From positions 1,488,001 through 1,552,000 of the forward strand of contig NZ_JONN01000001.1 in NCBI RefSeq assembly GCF_000711715.1: a DNA stretch of 64,000 nt, given 5' to 3'. Below, piece by piece: positions 57,366 through 64,000 of the stretch; position 1 is the first letter of the stretch; every line of letters begins with the position of its first letter. Position numbers and translations under genes: made by a program. The notes below the pieces were generated by a model that worked only from the letters and a program-made list of their open reading frames with translations, was not told where the DNA came from and did not search any database. Source of the DNA: Sphingomonas astaxanthinifaciens DSM 22298 (GTDB lineage: Bacteria > Pseudomonadota > Alphaproteobacteria > Sphingomonadales > Sphingomonadaceae).

Positions 57366-58192
57366 ACCAGAACAACGAACTCGAGCCGATCATCGATCAG
57401 CTGTGGGAGAAGCGCGACAGCCTCGGCCCCGACGCACTCAAGGAAGTCCGCCAGCCGGTCGAATGGGCGCTCGGCATGCTTGACGCCGGCGTCGTCCGCG
57501 TCGCCGAGCCGGGTCCCGATGGCTGGACGGTCAATCAGTGGCTCAAGAAGGCGGTGCTCTTGAGCTTTCGCCTGAACGCGATGGAGACCATCCCCGGCGG
57601 CCCAGGCGGCGCGCCCTGGTGGGACAAGGTGCCAAGCAAGTTCGAGGGTTGGGACGCGGCGAAGTTCGGCGAGGCCGGCTTCCGCGCGGTGCCGGGCGCG
57701 ATCGTCCGCCGCGGCGCCTATGTCGCGCCGGGCGCGGTGCTAATGCCGAGCTTCGTCAACCTCGGCGCCTATGTCGGCGAAGGCACGATGGTCGACACCT
57801 GGGCGACCGTCGGCAGCTGCGCGCAGATTGGCAGGAACGTCCATATCTCGGGCGGCGCGGGGATCGGCGGGGTGCTCGAGCCGCTGCAGGCCGGCCCGGT
57901 GATCATCGAGGACGGCTGCTTCATCGGTGCCCGAAGCGAGGTCGCCGAGGGCGTGGTAGTCGAAAAGGGCGCGGTCCTCTCGATGGGCGTGTTCCTCGGC
58001 GCCTCGACCAAGATCGTCAACCGCGCGACGGGCGAAGTCATGTACGGCCGCGTGCCGGCCTATTCGGTGGTCGTCCCGGGCTCGCTGCCGGGCAAGGACG
58101 GGGGCCCGAGCCTGGCCTGCGCGGTGATCGTCAAGACGGTCGACGAGCGGACCCGTTCGAAGACCGGGATCAACGAGCTGCTGCGCGACTGA
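57362..58192 (+). CDS. dapD: 2,3,4,5-tetrahydropyridine-2,6-dicarboxylate N-succinyltransferase
   Basis: A 276-aa trimeric hexapeptide-repeat acyltransferase of the lysine/meso-diaminopimelate pathway, using succinyl-CoA. The N-terminal helical part ([32 protein letters not shown]) precedes the left-handed helix ([60 protein letters not shown]). The start is TTG 57362: it overlaps the previous stop (TTGA), has GAGAAGAGG just upstream, and no in-frame ATG precedes the conserved N-terminus. DapE is not in the window. Confidence 0.95.
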   Translation: MNQNNELEPIIDQLWEKRDSLGPDALKEVRQPVEWALGMLDAGVVRVAEPGPDGWTVNQWLKKAVLLSFRLNAMETIPGGPGGAPWWDKVPSKFEGWDAAKFGEAGFRAVPGAIVRRGAYVAPGAVLMPSFVNLGAYVGEGTMVDTWATVGSCAQIGRNVHISGGAGIGGVLEPLQAGPVIIEDGCFIGARSEVAEGVVVEKGAVLSMGVFLGASTKIVNRATGEVMYGRVPAYSVVVPGSLPGKDGGPSLACAVIVKTVDERTRSKTGINELLRD

Positions 58193-58259
58193 CCGGGCGG
58201 GGGCACCGCTTGGGCCGATCGTGCGTTCGCCCGCCGATCATTTGCTCAAAGGTGCCGCC

Positions 58260-58595
58260 ATGCGCTCGTCGCTCGTCCTTCTTGCCCTCGTGACCCTCGG
58301 CGCCTGTTCGCGCACCCCGCAGGAGGAGCAGGTCCATCAATTGCGGGCGACGGCCGAGACCCAGGCCGACGCGCTCGAGAAAGACGCCGACGCCCGCGCC
58401 GATCCGCTCGACGAGCAGGCGAAGGCGCTCGAGGCGCAGGCCAAGCAGGTCGGCGGCTATGACGGCAAGCGGCTCGAAATCCAGGCCGATGCGCTGGAGA
58501 AGCAGGCCGACCTCATCCGCGAGCAGGGCAATGCCAAGGCCGATGCGGTGCGCGCCGAGGCCAACGCCAAGGCGAAAGCGCTCGAAAGCCGCTAG
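58260..58595 (+). CDS. small lipoprotein with coiled-coil repeats
   Basis: A 111-aa protein: MRSSLVLLALVTLGACSRTP with a lipobox LGAC, then an uninterrupted Ala/Glu/Lys/Gln-rich helix with recurring QADALEKDAD, QAKALEAQAK and QADALEKQAD units. This suggests a rigid coiled coil reaching from the membrane, as in other small envelope spacer lipoproteins. ATG 58260 is the natural signal start. Its TAG shares CTAG with the stop of the convergent MFS gene. Confidence 0.75.
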   Translation: MRSSLVLLALVTLGACSRTPQEEQVHQLRATAETQADALEKDADARADPLDEQAKALEAQAKQVGGYDGKRLEIQADALEKQADLIREQGNAKADAVRAEANAKAKALESR

Positions 58596-60136
58596 GACTG
58601 GCCGGCCTCGAGTTCGCGCAGGCTCCGGCCGCGCGTCTCGCGCCCGGCCCAGCCGATCATCACCGCCGAGATGGCGGTCGGGATGAGCAACGCGGCGGCG
58701 GCCCCGACGAGCGTCGGCACGAACCCCGCCAGCACCGCAACCTGGGCCGGCAGGCCACCGATCTTGCTCGAGCCCGCGACCAGCCCCGTCGCCCGCCCGC
58801 GCGAGCCGAGCGGATAGTTTTCGGCCGTATAGGGCAGCAGCACCGCGATGGTCCCGTTGGTGCCGACGATCAGCAACGCGATCACGCCGATCAGCACGGG
58901 CTGGAGCGTGAGCAGGCTGGCGGGAAGCAAGGCCCCGACGAGACCGGCGAGCGTGACCGCGATGGTGGCGACCAGCGTCCACTTGCTGCTCAGCCGGGCA
59001 TAGCAGAGCGCGCACAGGAGGATGGTCGGAAGCGCGAGGAGCGAGGACTTGGCAAGGATGCCGCTCGCGAGTTCGGCGCTGAAGCCCCGGGTCTGAAGGT
59101 CGGTCGGAAGCCACAGCAGCAGGCCGAAATTGACGAAGCTCCAGGTGAGCGCGGCGACGACGAGGGCGGCGGTCAGCTTGCGGTGCGCGGCGGAGGCGCT
59201 GGCGGCGTCGGCGGGGGGCACGGCGCGGGGCCTGGGGACGAGCCCGAAGCGCTGCTCCATCAGCTTCAATTCCTCGGTCCGGCCCTGCTCGGCGAGGAAG
59301 CGCGGGGTCTCGGGAATGAAGCGGGCGAGCGCGAGAAGGAGGAGGCCGCTCGGGAAGCCCTGCAGCCACAGGGCGCGCCAGCCGTAAACCGGCTCGAGCA
59401 GGTGCGCGGCTCCGCTCGCGGCGAGATAGCCGCCGACGAGGCCAGTACCGCCGACCAGCACCAGCACCCAGCTGCGGTGCTTGGGCGGCATCACCTCGGC
59501 GAGGAGGGCATAGACCACCGGGAGCATCCCGCCCGCCGAGCACCCCATCAGGAAGCACATGACGAGGTTCCACTCGAACGCCGGCATCGCCCCGCAGATG
59601 GCGGTGGAAGCGAACAGGATCGAGGAGAGGAGGATCGAGACCCGCCGCCCGTAGATGTCGGCAAGCCATCCCCAGACGAACGAGCCGACGGTCGTCCCGG
59701 TCAGCGCGACCAGCGGCAGCAGCGCCGCCATCTTGCCGATCCCATATTCCTCGCGGACCCCGGGGAGGACGAACCCGAGGGTCGCGGGCTTCATCACGTC
59801 GATGATGAGGCCGAGGGTCAGGACGGCAAGGACGGCGGCATGCCAGCGATTGAGCGGCGTTGAATCGGGAGCTTCGTAATTGGTGCCGGCATGGTCGCCG
59901 TGGGGCGAGCGGCGCGGCGGCAGCGCCCCCCAGCAGGAAAGCGGCACGCCGATCGCGATCAGCGCCATGCCGACATACATTTCCGGGTCCATCGGCATGC
60001 CAGACAGGTGATTGCCCATGCGGTGGGCCATGGCGAGCATCGGCAGGTGGAGCAGGACGCCGACGCTGATCGCCGCCGCGCCCGCCCAGAACCAGCCGGC
60101 GCGCTCACCGATGATCGATTTTGATTGCCCCCCCAT
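58592..60136 (-). CDS. MFS transporter, aromatic-acid/metabolite:H+ symporter type
   Basis: A 514-aa carrier with about 12 spans and the MFS loop-2 motif in VWGWLADIYGRRVSILLSSI. A second copy in the C-half is weak (LAGLVGALLPASLLTLQPVL region). LPTDLQTRGFSAELASGIL resembles the sugar/aromatic-acid symporter groups. The N-terminus has two extra spans (GWFWAGAAAISVGVLLHLPM, MYVGMALIAIGVPLSCWGAL), unusual for MFS and possibly a separate small membrane unit fused in front. It is followed downstream by the convergent lipoprotein gene and preceded by the TlpA-like gene (6-nt gap), so it may be co-transcribed with that. Confidence 0.85.
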   Translation of the reverse strand: MGGQSKSIIGERAGWFWAGAAAISVGVLLHLPMLAMAHRMGNHLSGMPMDPEMYVGMALIAIGVPLSCWGALPPRRSPHGDHAGTNYEAPDSTPLNRWHAAVLAVLTLGLIIDVMKPATLGFVLPGVREEYGIGKMAALLPLVALTGTTVGSFVWGWLADIYGRRVSILLSSILFASTAICGAMPAFEWNLVMCFLMGCSAGGMLPVVYALLAEVMPPKHRSWVLVLVGGTGLVGGYLAASGAAHLLEPVYGWRALWLQGFPSGLLLLALARFIPETPRFLAEQGRTEELKLMEQRFGLVPRPRAVPPADAASASAAHRKLTAALVVAALTWSFVNFGLLLWLPTDLQTRGFSAELASGILAKSSLLALPTILLCALCYARLSSKWTLVATIAVTLAGLVGALLPASLLTLQPVLIGVIALLIVGTNGTIAVLLPYTAENYPLGSRGRATGLVAGSSKIGGLPAQVAVLAGFVPTLVGAAAALLIPTAISAVMIGWAGRETRGRSLRELEAGQS

Positions 60137-60142
60137 GGTCCC

Positions 60143-60700
60143 CTATTTCGCCTGCTCGAGGAGTTCGGCCGCCTTGGCCGAGGTCCAGTCGAGGTCGCCC
60201 GACCAGCGCCAGATTTCCTTGCCGTCGGAGCCGTAGAGAATCGTCGTCGGCAGGATCTGCACCCCGAGCGCGCCCGACACCGCCATTTCCTTGTCCTGAT
60301 AGCTCTCGAGCCCGATCTTCTTCTCGTCGAGGAAGGCCGAGACGGTCGGCTGCGGCTGCATGTCCTGGCTCAAGGCCATCACCTGCGGCGCGCCGGGCTG
60401 CGCAGACAGCTTGTCGAGGGTCGGCAGTTCCTTGACGCAGGGCGCGCACCAGGTCGCCCAGAGATTGACCAGCAGCGGCTTGCCCCCCGCGACCGCCGCG
60501 AGGCTGGTCTCCTCGCCATCGCCGTCGAGAATGGTGACGGTGGGCATGGGCTTGCCCGCCTGGCTGCGATCGAGGCCGGGTTCGCCGGGACGGGCGGCAA
60601 CGGCGGCGGCGGCATTGGCTTGGCTTTGGTCTGGGCTTTGCCTATCGCAGCCCGCAGTCAGCAGGGCAGCCACGACGGCGCCGATGAGGGTGACACGCAT
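60143..60700 (-). CDS. TlpA-like thiol-disulfide lipoprotein
   Basis: A 185-aa thioredoxin-fold lipoprotein: MRVTLIGAVVAALLTAGCDR with lipobox LTAGC, then PLLVNLWATWCAPCVKELPT (redox WCAPC), a cis-Pro region LGVQILPTTILYGSDG and a terminal helix. It reduces disulfides in the periplasm, for example in cytochrome c maturation. The start at 60700 is forced by the short signal and a TAG upstream in frame. Remarkably, its ATG overlaps the start of the opposite-strand lipoprotein gene. Confidence 0.9.
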   Translation of the reverse strand: MRVTLIGAVVAALLTAGCDRQSPDQSQANAAAAVAARPGEPGLDRSQAGKPMPTVTILDGDGEETSLAAVAGGKPLLVNLWATWCAPCVKELPTLDKLSAQPGAPQVMALSQDMQPQPTVSAFLDEKKIGLESYQDKEMAVSGALGVQILPTTILYGSDGKEIWRWSGDLDWTSAKAAELLEQAK

Positions 60701-61055
60701 GATGACGCGCTACCCGCCCAAGGGCGTGCCGCACAAGCTTGGGCTTTGGCCCATCGCACTCAGCCTCGCGCTCGCGGCCTGCGGCTCGGTCGGGGACCTG
60801 AAGCCGCCGCCCGGCGAGCCGCTCCCGGTCAAGCCCAAGCTCGCCACCACCACGCCGACTCCCGAGGAACTGATGACCCCGCCGGCGATCGCCCGGCCGG
60901 TGCGGGTCGACGAGATCCTGACCCGCTCCGAACCGCGCAAGCCCGACCGCTTCGACTTGCCGCCGCCGAGCGGAGCCGAGGCCGCGCCGGAACCCGAAGT
61001 CGATATCGGCGCTCCTGCCACCAACACCCAGACCCCCGTGCAGGAGCCCCGATGA
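60699..61055 (+). CDS. LptM-like proline-rich lipoprotein
   Basis: A 118-aa lipoprotein: MMTRYPPKGVPHKLGLWPIA leads to SLALAACGSVGDLKPPPGEP, lipobox LAAC followed by the CG-x-x-GD/P-PPPGE pattern of LptM/YifL-type small lipoproteins that help mature the LPS translocon. The rest is disordered and Pro-rich. GAGGG lies 8 nt before the ATG at 60699 (a second ATG is at 60702). Its stop overlaps galU by 4 nt. In many genomes this gene precedes lysA; here it precedes galU. Confidence 0.7.
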   Translation: MMTRYPPKGVPHKLGLWPIALSLALAACGSVGDLKPPPGEPLPVKPKLATTTPTPEELMTPPAIARPVRVDEILTRSEPRKPDRFDLPPPSGAEAAPEPEVDIGAPATNTQTPVQEPR

Positions 61056-61921
61056 ATTCCTCGTTCAAGCCCGTTCGCAAGGCCGTCTTCCCGGTCGCCG
61101 GCCTCGGCACCCGTCTGCTGCCGGCGACCAAGACCATGCCCAAGGAAATGCTGACGGTGATCGACCGTCCGCTGATCCAATATGCGGTGGACGAGGCGCG
61201 CGAGGCGGGGATCGAGCAGCTGATCTTCGTCACCGGCCGGGGTAAGTCGAGCCTGGTCGATTATTTCGACATGAGCTTCGAGCTCGAGACGACGATGAAG
61301 AGCAAGGGCAAGAGCCTTGCCCCGCTCGAGCTCAGCCGGACGGCTTTCGGCGAACTCATCACCGTGCGCCAGCAGCAGCCGCTCGGGCTCGGCCACGCCG
61401 TCTGGTGCGCGCGGCACGTGGTCGGCGACGAGCCGTTCGCGGTGCTCCTGCCCGACGACCTCATGGCCGGCGCCCCGGGCGCGCTTGCGCAGATGGTCGA
61501 GGCCTATAACCTGGTCGGCGGCAACATCGTCTGCGCCGAGGAGGTCGCGCCCGAAAAGACCGCCAGCTACGGCATCGTCACGCCGGGCACGACCGACGGC
61601 AAGCTGACCGAGGTGAAGGGCCTCGTCGAAAAGCCCAGGCCCGAGGTGGCGCCGTCGCGGCTGGGGGTGATCGGCCGCTACATCCTTCAGCCCGAAGTCA
61701 TGCAGGTCCTCGACGCGCAGGAGCCGGGCGCGGGCGGCGAAATCCAGCTGACCGACGCCATGGCAAAGCTGATCGGCCGCCAGCCATTCCACGCGGTCGA
61801 GGTCGATGCCGAACGCCACGATTGCGGCGACCGGGCGGGCTATGTGCTGGCGACGCTCAAGCTGGCGATGGCGCGGGACGATCTCGCCCCGCTGGTCCGC
61901 GAGGCGATGGCCGGCCTCTAG
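61052..61921 (+). CDS. galU: UTP--glucose-1-phosphate uridylyltransferase
   Basis: A 289-aa enzyme making UDP-glucose for polysaccharides and glycolipids. Signature blocks are AVFPVAGLGTRLLPATKTMP, KEMLTVIDRPLIQYAVDEAR, FVTGRGKSSLVDYFD, VLLPDDLMAG, GLVEKPRPEVAPSRLGVIGR and HDCGDRAGYVLATLKLAM. The ATG overlaps the preceding lipoprotein stop (ATGA). Its TAG shares CTAG with the convergent receiver gene. Full length, no anomaly. Confidence 0.95.
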   Translation: MNSSFKPVRKAVFPVAGLGTRLLPATKTMPKEMLTVIDRPLIQYAVDEAREAGIEQLIFVTGRGKSSLVDYFDMSFELETTMKSKGKSLAPLELSRTAFGELITVRQQQPLGLGHAVWCARHVVGDEPFAVLLPDDLMAGAPGALAQMVEAYNLVGGNIVCAEEVAPEKTASYGIVTPGTTDGKLTEVKGLVEKPRPEVAPSRLGVIGRYILQPEVMQVLDAQEPGAGGEIQLTDAMAKLIGRQPFHAVEVDAERHDCGDRAGYVLATLKLAMARDDLAPLVREAMAGL

Positions 61922-62439
61922 GCCGAGATGCGGCGGCGCTCGGCCTCGAGCGCGTACATCCGGTCCTTGAGTTCCCCGAGCTCGATCGCCTTCAGGGCGG
62001 CGCGGGCGTCCATCGCATTCATGTCGGCGCGCAGCGCGGCGAACCGGCGGGCGGCGGCTAGACGGCGCTCGATCCGCGCGACCAGCACTTCGAAATGGAA
62101 GGGCTTGAGGATTACGTCCTCGGCGCCCGCCGCGAAGGCGCGGACCGCGGGATCGGGTTCGGCGCGGCTGGCGATCAGCATCACCGGGACTTCGGCGAAG
62201 GCCGTCTGCTCGCGAATGGCGCGGGTCAGTTCGGGACCGTTCATCGGAGTCATCACGAGTTCGGCGATGACGAGGTCGATCGGCGAGCGGTGCAGTTCCC
62301 CCAGCGCGGCGCGGCCGTCGCTTGCCGTGATGATCGCATAGCCCTCGGCTCCGAGCCGCCTTGCCAGCAGCGCGAGGTGCGATCGATTGGGCGACACGAC
62401 GAGGACGCGCGGACGCTTGGAGGGTGCTGGCACTGCCAT
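61918..62439 (-). CDS. degenerate receiver-domain protein
   Basis: A 173-aa protein with the CheY fold from residue 10 to about 125, plus a C-terminal helix. The active site is altered: VLVVSPNRS stands where receivers have VDDD, and the phosphoacceptor region reads LVIAELVMTPMNG with Glu for Asp. MLIASRAEPDPAVRAF keeps a Ser at the switch position and VILKPFHFEVL keeps the Lys. The Asp-less pocket suggests a phosphorylation-independent pseudo-receiver, with Glu perhaps mimicking the active state. No output domain and no kinase nearby. Its stop overlaps galU as CTAG. Confidence 0.75.
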   Translation of the reverse strand: MAVPAPSKRPRVLVVSPNRSHLALLARRLGAEGYAIITASDGRAALGELHRSPIDLVIAELVMTPMNGPELTRAIREQTAFAEVPVMLIASRAEPDPAVRAFAAGAEDVILKPFHFEVLVARIERRLAAARRFAALRADMNAMDARAALKAIELGELKDRMYALEAERRRISA

Positions 62440-62508
62440 GCCCGTAACGGTGAAGCGAAATGGTAAACGAAGTCTTAAGTTTCGGGCCAGGCGGGACCGA
62501 GCCGCGGC

Positions 62509-63075
62509 TCAGGCGTCGAGCTCGACGTCCCAGTAGAGATAGTCGCGCCAGCTTTCGTGGAGGTAGTTGGGCGGGAAGGCCCGGCCATGGTCCTGCAATT
62601 GCCAGCTGGTCGGCCGCTCGGGCCAGCGGGCAATGCTCATGCCGGCCTGCCGCGGCGTGCGCCCGCCCTTCCTGAGGTTGCAGGGCGCGCAGGCGGTGGC
62701 GACATTTTCCCAGGTCGTCCGCCCGCCCTGCGCGCGCGGGATGACATGGTCGAAGGTCAGTTCGCGGTGGCTGCCGCAATAGACGCAGCGGAAGCGGTCG
62801 CGGAGGAAGAGGTTGAAGCGGGTAAAGGCGGGGTGCTCGCTCGGCCGCACGAACTGCCGGAGCGCGATCACGCTCGGCAGCTTGAGCGTATGATTGGGCG
62901 AATGCACCTCGCGCTCATAGTGGGCGATGACGTCGACCCGCTCGAGGAACATCGCCTTGACCGCGGTCTGCCACGGCCACAGGCTCAGCGGATAATAGGA
63001 GAGCGGGGTATAATCGGCATTGAGGACCAGCGCCGGACAGCTGTCGGGATGGCGGATCAGTTCGGGATGATACAC
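62509..63075 (-). CDS. HNH endonuclease-family protein
   Basis: A 188-aa protein with an alpha/beta N-terminal half (CPALVLNADYTPLSYYPLSL, WPWQTAVKAMFLERVDVIAH) and a zinc-knuckle HNH domain (RCVYCGSHRELTFDHVIPRA, QGGRTTWENVATACAPCNLR) with two CxxC pairs and the D-H...N-x-x-x-A-C...N pattern. This is the stand-alone type found widely in bacterial chromosomes, of unclear role. GTG 63075 is chosen because GGAGAA precedes it and translation then starts near the conserved part; the open frame extends to 63183. Divergent from gluQ. Confidence 0.85.
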   Translation of the reverse strand: MYHPELIRHPDSCPALVLNADYTPLSYYPLSLWPWQTAVKAMFLERVDVIAHYEREVHSPNHTLKLPSVIALRQFVRPSEHPAFTRFNLFLRDRFRCVYCGSHRELTFDHVIPRAQGGRTTWENVATACAPCNLRKGGRTPRQAGMSIARWPERPTSWQLQDHGRAFPPNYLHESWRDYLYWDVELDA

Positions 63076-63247
63076 GAGCGCGGGTTCTCCGTTCGGTCTC
63101 GCCGAACGCGCCCCTCCGGCCTCGTCGCACGCAAGGAGGAGAGACCGTTTTCGGCCGCTTCCCTTGTGCCCACCGGATGCCAAGCCGATGTGACGCCGTC
63201 ATGAATCGCAAGTTGCGGAATCGCGGTCAAGGGTCTTTGCGCGTGCA

Positions 63248-64000
63248 ATGATCACGCGCTTCGCCCCCTCGCCCACCGGGCGGTTGCATCTCGGCCACGC
63301 CTACAGTGCGGTGTTGGGGCGGCGGCACGGGGAGCGCTGGCTGCTGCGGATCGAGGATCTCGACCCCGGGCGGGCGCGGCCCGAGTTCGTCGGAGGGATA
63401 ATCGAGGACCTCGCCTGGCTCGGCCTCGAACCTGACGGCGAGCCCCTCGTCCAGTCGCGGCGAACGCACCTCTATGCCGAGGCGCTCGAGACGCTGAAGA
63501 AGCGCGGACTAGTCTATCCCTGTTTCTGCACCCGCGCCGACATCGCCGCCTCGCTGAGCGCGCCGCACGGCGATGCCGGAAGCGCCTATCCCGGCACCTG
63601 CCGCGGCCGCCCCGACGATCCCGCGCGCCGCGCCTCGACCCCGCACAGCTGGCGCCTGCATTCGGCGAAGGCGCTGGACGAGGTCGGCGGCGTTCCGGGC
63701 TGGCGCGAACTTGGCGGGGAGGCGTTCGAGGGCTCGGCCACCATGATCGGCGATGCCATCCTGGCGCGGAAGGACGCGCCCTCCTCCTATCATTTGTCGT
63801 GCGTCGTCGACGACTGGGAAAGCGGCGTGACCCTCGTCGTGCGCGGCGCCGACCTCAGGCCTTCGACCCCCGTCCAGCGGCTGCTCCAGATCCTGCTCGG
63901 CGCGCCCGAGCCCGTCTATCTGCACCATGCGCTCGTCACCCACGAGGACGGCCGCCGCCTCGCCAAGCGCGATGCCGCGCCGACGCTCGCCGCCATGCGC
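63248..64000 (+). CDS. gluQ: glutamyl-Q tRNA(Asp) synthetase GluQRS, cut by the window edge
   Basis: 251 codons from ATG 63248 to the right edge with no stop. MITRFAPSPTGRLHLGHAYS holds the HIGH-like motif (HLGHA); the acceptor-site block WLLRIEDLDPGRARPEFVGG and the zinc motif YPCFCTRADI...YPGTCRG (C-x-C...Y...C) mark GluQRS rather than GltX, and the KMSKS-like motif is GRRLAKRDAAPT. The enzyme attaches glutamate to the queuosine of tRNA(Asp) and lacks the anticodon-binding domain. Only the last part is missing. Confidence 0.93.
   Translation, partial: MITRFAPSPTGRLHLGHAYSAVLGRRHGERWLLRIEDLDPGRARPEFVGGIIEDLAWLGLEPDGEPLVQSRRTHLYAEALETLKKRGLVYPCFCTRADIAASLSAPHGDAGSAYPGTCRGRPDDPARRASTPHSWRLHSAKALDEVGGVPGWRELGGEAFEGSATMIGDAILARKDAPSSYHLSCVVDDWESGVTLVVRGADLRPSTPVQRLLQILLGAPEPVYLHHALVTHEDGRRLAKRDAAPTLAAMR

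Noticed and set aside
58170..59669. 499-codon minus-strand frame overlapping the MFS gene
   Set aside because: Arg/Pro-rich shadow in another frame of the MFS gene, running on opposite the small lipoprotein gene; no membrane spans or motifs.

Overview
The window reads as a chromosomal segment of a high-GC alphaproteobacterium, most likely a member of the Sphingomonadaceae. The grounds are the very GC-rich core genes with many -4 and -1 overlaps, a plant/alphaproteobacterial-type glutamate-cysteine ligase, a TonB receptor, an HWE-type sensor kinase, a MlaEFD system carrying a PqiC-like lipoprotein, DUF2855, and a phoR-pstSCAB-phoU-phoB block. The species cannot be fixed from sequence alone.

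Layout. (1) 1-5400 is a visibly lower-GC accessory segment. It holds a DUF6361-type gene running off the left edge, a DEDD exonuclease, a membrane-anchored LuxR-type regulator, small unknown proteins, a RadC-like JAB domain that has lost its metal ligands, and a winged-helix regulator with a small helical partner. (2) 5503-9994 holds rsmE, gshA and a TonB-dependent receptor. (3) 9999-13409 is a ku-ligD end-joining operon on the minus strand. (4) 13808-20594 is the phosphate regulon, with a three-repeat Pho box in front of pstS. (5) 20837-28220 carries tRNA-Tyr, a proline-rich membrane protein, pirin, a gamma-carbonic anhydrase, an HWE kinase with its receiver, a DCC protein, a UbiB-type kinase and tRNA-Thr(CGT). 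(6) 28272-29037 is a small gene graveyard: the 3' end of a porin-like gene and a decayed chemotaxis receptor. (7) 29034-36449 carries an aldolase/maiA/thioesterase/peptidase run and a divergent aminopeptidase P. (8) 36473-37410 is an array of four tiny genes punctuated by five copies of a roughly 35-bp hairpin repeat. (9) 37667-47033 holds tRNA-Thr(GGT), DUF2855, threonine aldolase, an EamA transporter, aminopeptidase N and the Mla operon. (10) 47138-49685 is a three-gene CDP-alcohol transferase, nucleotidyltransferase and HAD phosphatase operon. (11) 50000-51001 is a second, paralogous winged-helix/small-helical module plus a 58-aa gene. (12) 51092-64000 holds a PLP gamma-lyase-family enzyme, a DASS transporter, an S8 autotransporter-like protease, a HAD nucleotidase, dapD, an MFS carrier, a TlpA-like lipoprotein, an LptM-like lipoprotein, galU, a degenerate receiver, an HNH endonuclease and gluQ (cut by the right edge).

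How it fits together. Most of the window is housekeeping: phosphate scavenging, glutathione and lysine precursors, envelope lipid asymmetry, UDP-glucose, rRNA/tRNA modification and double-strand-break end joining. The unusual material lies in the left accessory segment, the repeat-punctuated micro-gene array, the two decaying genes beside tRNA-Thr, the duplicated winged-helix module and the unassigned CDP-alcohol trio. I saw no insertion sequence, integrase, prophage, CRISPR array or complete defence system. The only possible defence-linked gene is the edge-truncated DUF6361 gene, and that link is speculative.
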